DNA of 26,226 nt from Bacteroidales bacterium UBA1187 (GTDB lineage Bacteria > Bacteroidota > Bacteroidia > Bacteroidales > Paludibacteraceae): NCBI GenBank assembly GCA_002309835.1, contig DBYL01000004.1, forward strand, positions 18,585 through 44,810. The letters run 5' to 3'. Position 1 is the stretch's first letter. Every line of letters starts with the position of its first letter. The position numbers were made by a program, and so were the translations under genes. A model generated the notes under the pieces. The model made no database searches. It had not been told where the DNA came from and saw only the letters and a list, made by a program, of their open reading frames with translations. This document shows positions 25,401-26,226 of the stretch, in pieces.

Positions 25401-25897
25401 CTCCAACTATTCTCTATAGAACCGGCGCACACACCGGCGAGCGCACCTACGCGACGCTTGCTACCCGCTAAGATGCGGCCACCGCTGATACCTATGTTCT
25501 TCACTACGCCCGTAGCGCCTATATGACCGAACAGACCGACACCATCCGCGCCACGGATGATACCCAAGCCGCGGATCAAATGCCCCTTACCATCAAAAGT
25601 ACCGGCAAAAGGCTTAGCGGCAGAGCCGATAGCAGTCCATAACTTAGCCCCACTCAGGTCTACATTCACAGTGAGCTCTATCAGCTTACCCGAGAAGCCA
25701 TTCTCATCATCATTGTGCTGCGCCACCCAAGCCAGTTGGGCCGCAGTGGATACGGTATACGTCGTTCCCGACAAGTCGGGAGCCTCCGTGGTACCGGTCC
25801 ACAAATCATAAGATTCGCTCGCAGCATACGCACTACGAGGGCTGAGCACTAACAGCATACATAACACCGAAAATACGGAAAGAATCTTGTGTTGCAT
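22499..25897 (-). CDS. Large secreted GLUG-motif protein with T9SS type A sorting domain
   Basis: 1132 residues from the chosen ATG. Signal peptide about 1-25 (MQHKILSVFSVLCMLLVL... AYA). Residues about 40-235 form a right-handed beta-helix-like region with GLUG repeats (FAGTFDGKGH, VGALAGVCAGSIENSWS, MVGGLVGDLL, LGGLVGRNAGHITRAYS). About 330-1000 are Ig/PKD-like modules with recurring YQW motifs (ITYQWTCN, YSYQWYRV, LHYQWVYE, VSYQWYRN). The last ~75 residues are a T9SS sorting domain: IYPVPVNAGEMVTVE, then ISTRGERVLQ, then VGVYFVRYEF and a final DKLIVK. It is therefore expected on the cell surface or released; no enzyme motif was seen, so an adhesin is likely. The start at 25897 is preferred because the promoter's transcription start is near 25937; ATG 25918 is the alternative, and a frame-open ATG at 25996 lies upstream of the promoter. 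Confidence 0.87.
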   Translation of the reverse strand: MQHKILSVFSVLCMLLVLSPRSAYAASESYDLWTGTTEAPDLSGTTYTVSTAAQLAWVAQHNDDENGFSGKLIELTVNVDLSGAKLWTAIGSAAKPFAGTFDGKGHLIRGLGIIRGADGVGLFGHIGATGVVKNIGISGGRILAGSKRRVGALAGVCAGSIENSWSMAQIAIAGNMVGGLVGDLLATGKLTDVYSAGLILQGADTLGGLVGRNAGHITRAYSIGYAKNGKGFVGVDKDGAYADCFYDRKLYYQEPGVWGDKVTPIDSTALLFSALSGEKWATTDLYYPQLKSFVGTDASLLSVAPMYINTEVVEPVNHANDLTEDFTVTTLGGIAWACEDVNDEEWIKISGSNIKVVRPCTETDVLVDAKLRNETHVVYMRPRRLEDLRIDPFDEGPIPAYCLNEGEKLPAMPKVYDGTPSYHFRVVLDSLDTQSGNIVPFLVLADDDLAAEKDFEDWKNENVLKTDVAGHFYLRLFVHDDGCVIDWKECPSMYEYIVYDEVVLGTITSGTDTVVAPYKLTLAGTPTTGGKGTITYQWTCNDEEISGATGLNLTDYNITKADTYVFLRYSADEKCHMGDGREPDHGTYTLVVVDPLDPGEVDDEGKRVFCTVSAAKEQVISATQAKGSVVSLGYSYQWYRVLGTDTVKIAGATEKDLNLSLVDMTAGNTYIFFREVKSNWWRMPDWKESAGHQEIQILPALTIGAIQSADLGLQCLEADASTFAIAINEATAAAGDATLHYQWVYEVNGNTTTIDEDSPTLNYTLTLDQANAGQVYTFRRYVRQGSCDWEKSDGEVTVTFGWKQHFERTITVCEGELPYTFVCFESDGARHSHKFTADGETWLFTDQSTGGCDVDTLFTLHMSSAPHVEMETEARFCQESRNITLYYTLVSGDADRFRITYSPSLATYIGRNDTTGEITTPGAIVLTNIPSIGEGDNYMVVELAYSGGGTNIGDLCYSQSNTVRFFTSLGGYVHSKYDRVLFVDNNPKNGEVPDPKLSFVSYQWYRNGVLQPDQTDQYYHENGQQLSGVYYVKLTDSEGRVYYSCEVMMPTGASSIAPQQRIYPVPVNAGEMVTVECEDADIYVISTRGERVLQRTDVQDKTTFTAPPVVGVYFVRYEFKDGRVATDKLIVK

Positions 25898-25943
25898 GGC
25901 GGATAGGATTAATCGCATTAAGTCTATAAAATTAAAAAGTGTG

Positions 25944-25975
25944 CAAATATACGATAAATTTGCGATTCCCGCAAG
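25944..25975 (-). promoter_or_regulatory. Promoter of the GLUG/T9SS-OmpA transcription unit
   Basis: On the minus strand CTTG (25975-25972), 20 bases, then TATATTTG (25951-25944). It fixes the gene start downstream of about 25937. Confidence 0.75.
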
Positions 25976-26022
25976 TGTTTTTGACGAAAAATGCATTCAA
26001 AAGTAAAAAAAATGTGAAAATT

Positions 26023-26054
26023 TTTGGTCAATTCAAAAAAAAGCCGTACCTTTG
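26023..26054 (+). promoter_or_regulatory. rpmH: rpmH promoter
   Basis: TTTG (26023-26026), 20 bases, then TACCTTTG (26047-26054). The leader of about 50 bases includes a small hairpin, GTCTT (26079-26083) with AAGAC (26090-26094). Confidence 0.85.
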
Positions 26055-26113
26055 CACGCTTTTTTGACGTATAACCCCGTCTTTGTGAGAAGACATAACA
26101 ATAAGTTAACACA

Positions 26114-26226
26114 ATGAAACGTACATTCCAACCTTCCCAACGTAAGCGTCGTAACAAACACGGCTTCTTGGAGAGAATGGCTACCGCTAACGGTCGCCGT
26201 GTATTGGCTGCACGCCGTGCTAAAGG
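26114..26226 (+). CDS. rpmH: 50S ribosomal protein L34, 3' end outside the window
   Basis: 37 codons are present: MKRTFQPSQRKRRNKHGF, then LERMATANGRRVLAARRAK. This is the unmistakable basic L34 sequence, a component of the large ribosomal subunit normally about 45-52 residues long. It has its own promoter and short leader, and is transcribed away from the GLUG/T9SS gene. Confidence 0.97.
   Translation, partial: MKRTFQPSQRKRRNKHGFLERMATANGRRVLAARRAK

Noticed and set aside
25898..25996. 33-residue N-terminal extension of the GLUG/T9SS protein
   Set aside because: The distal ATG lies upstream of the promoter, and the extension would bury the signal peptide.
26066..26094. rpmH leader as an autoregulatory ribosomal-protein element
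   Set aside because: Only a 5-bp hairpin is visible, too little to claim regulation.

Overview
The window reads as chromosome of a Bacteroidales bacterium (phylum Bacteroidota), probably gut-associated and outside the well-known genera. The main evidence is the promoter type: seven promoters have a TTTG- or CTTG-like -33 box and a TAnnTTTG -7 box with exactly 20 bases between them. Supporting evidence is a type IX secretion (T9SS) sorting domain, a DUF6242-type kelch lipoprotein, a DUF3127 protein, the tgt-lptF/G gene pair and mostly weak Shine-Dalgarno sites. No tRNA, rRNA, CRISPR array, insertion sequence or phage gene was seen. No gap between genes exceeds 300 bases.

Layout. 1-2034: 3' part of an alpha-glucan phosphorylase with its terminator. 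2140-9312: accessory surface module, with a 149-aa secreted protein that has a C-terminal membrane tail, then a 2170-aa secreted protein with starch-binding-like and InlB-type repeat domains. 9333-11958: panD-tgt-lptF/G operon. 11959-12530: a structured leader and a 97-aa secreted protein that is little more than a sorting-domain fold. 12539-15335: ddl, a short-chain polyprenyl synthase and a conserved hypothetical. 15310-17313: 5-formyl-THF cyclo-ligase and a kelch lipoprotein, transcribed divergently from one perfectly palindromic overlapping promoter. 17352-20540: pgk, a DUF3127 OB-fold protein with an SSB-like tip, a membrane metallophosphoesterase and recO. 20537-25897 (minus): an 1132-aa GLUG-motif protein with a T9SS sorting domain, then an OmpA/LysM outer-membrane protein. 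26023-26226: promoter, leader and start of rpmH.

How it fits together. Most genes are housekeeping: glycogen and glycolysis, pantothenate, queuosine, LPS export, cell wall and isoprenoid precursors, folate, recombination and ribosome. They are interleaved with secreted proteins that carry at least three kinds of C-terminal tail.

No wholly new multi-gene system is evident. The points most worth a second look are the overlapping palindromic promoter, the structured leader at 12099-12171, the SSB-like tail of the DUF3127 protein two genes before recO, a short A/T-rich repeat family that supplies start, stop and coding sequence, a Tgt lacking its three zinc cysteines, and an OmpA domain lacking its peptidoglycan-binding aspartate.
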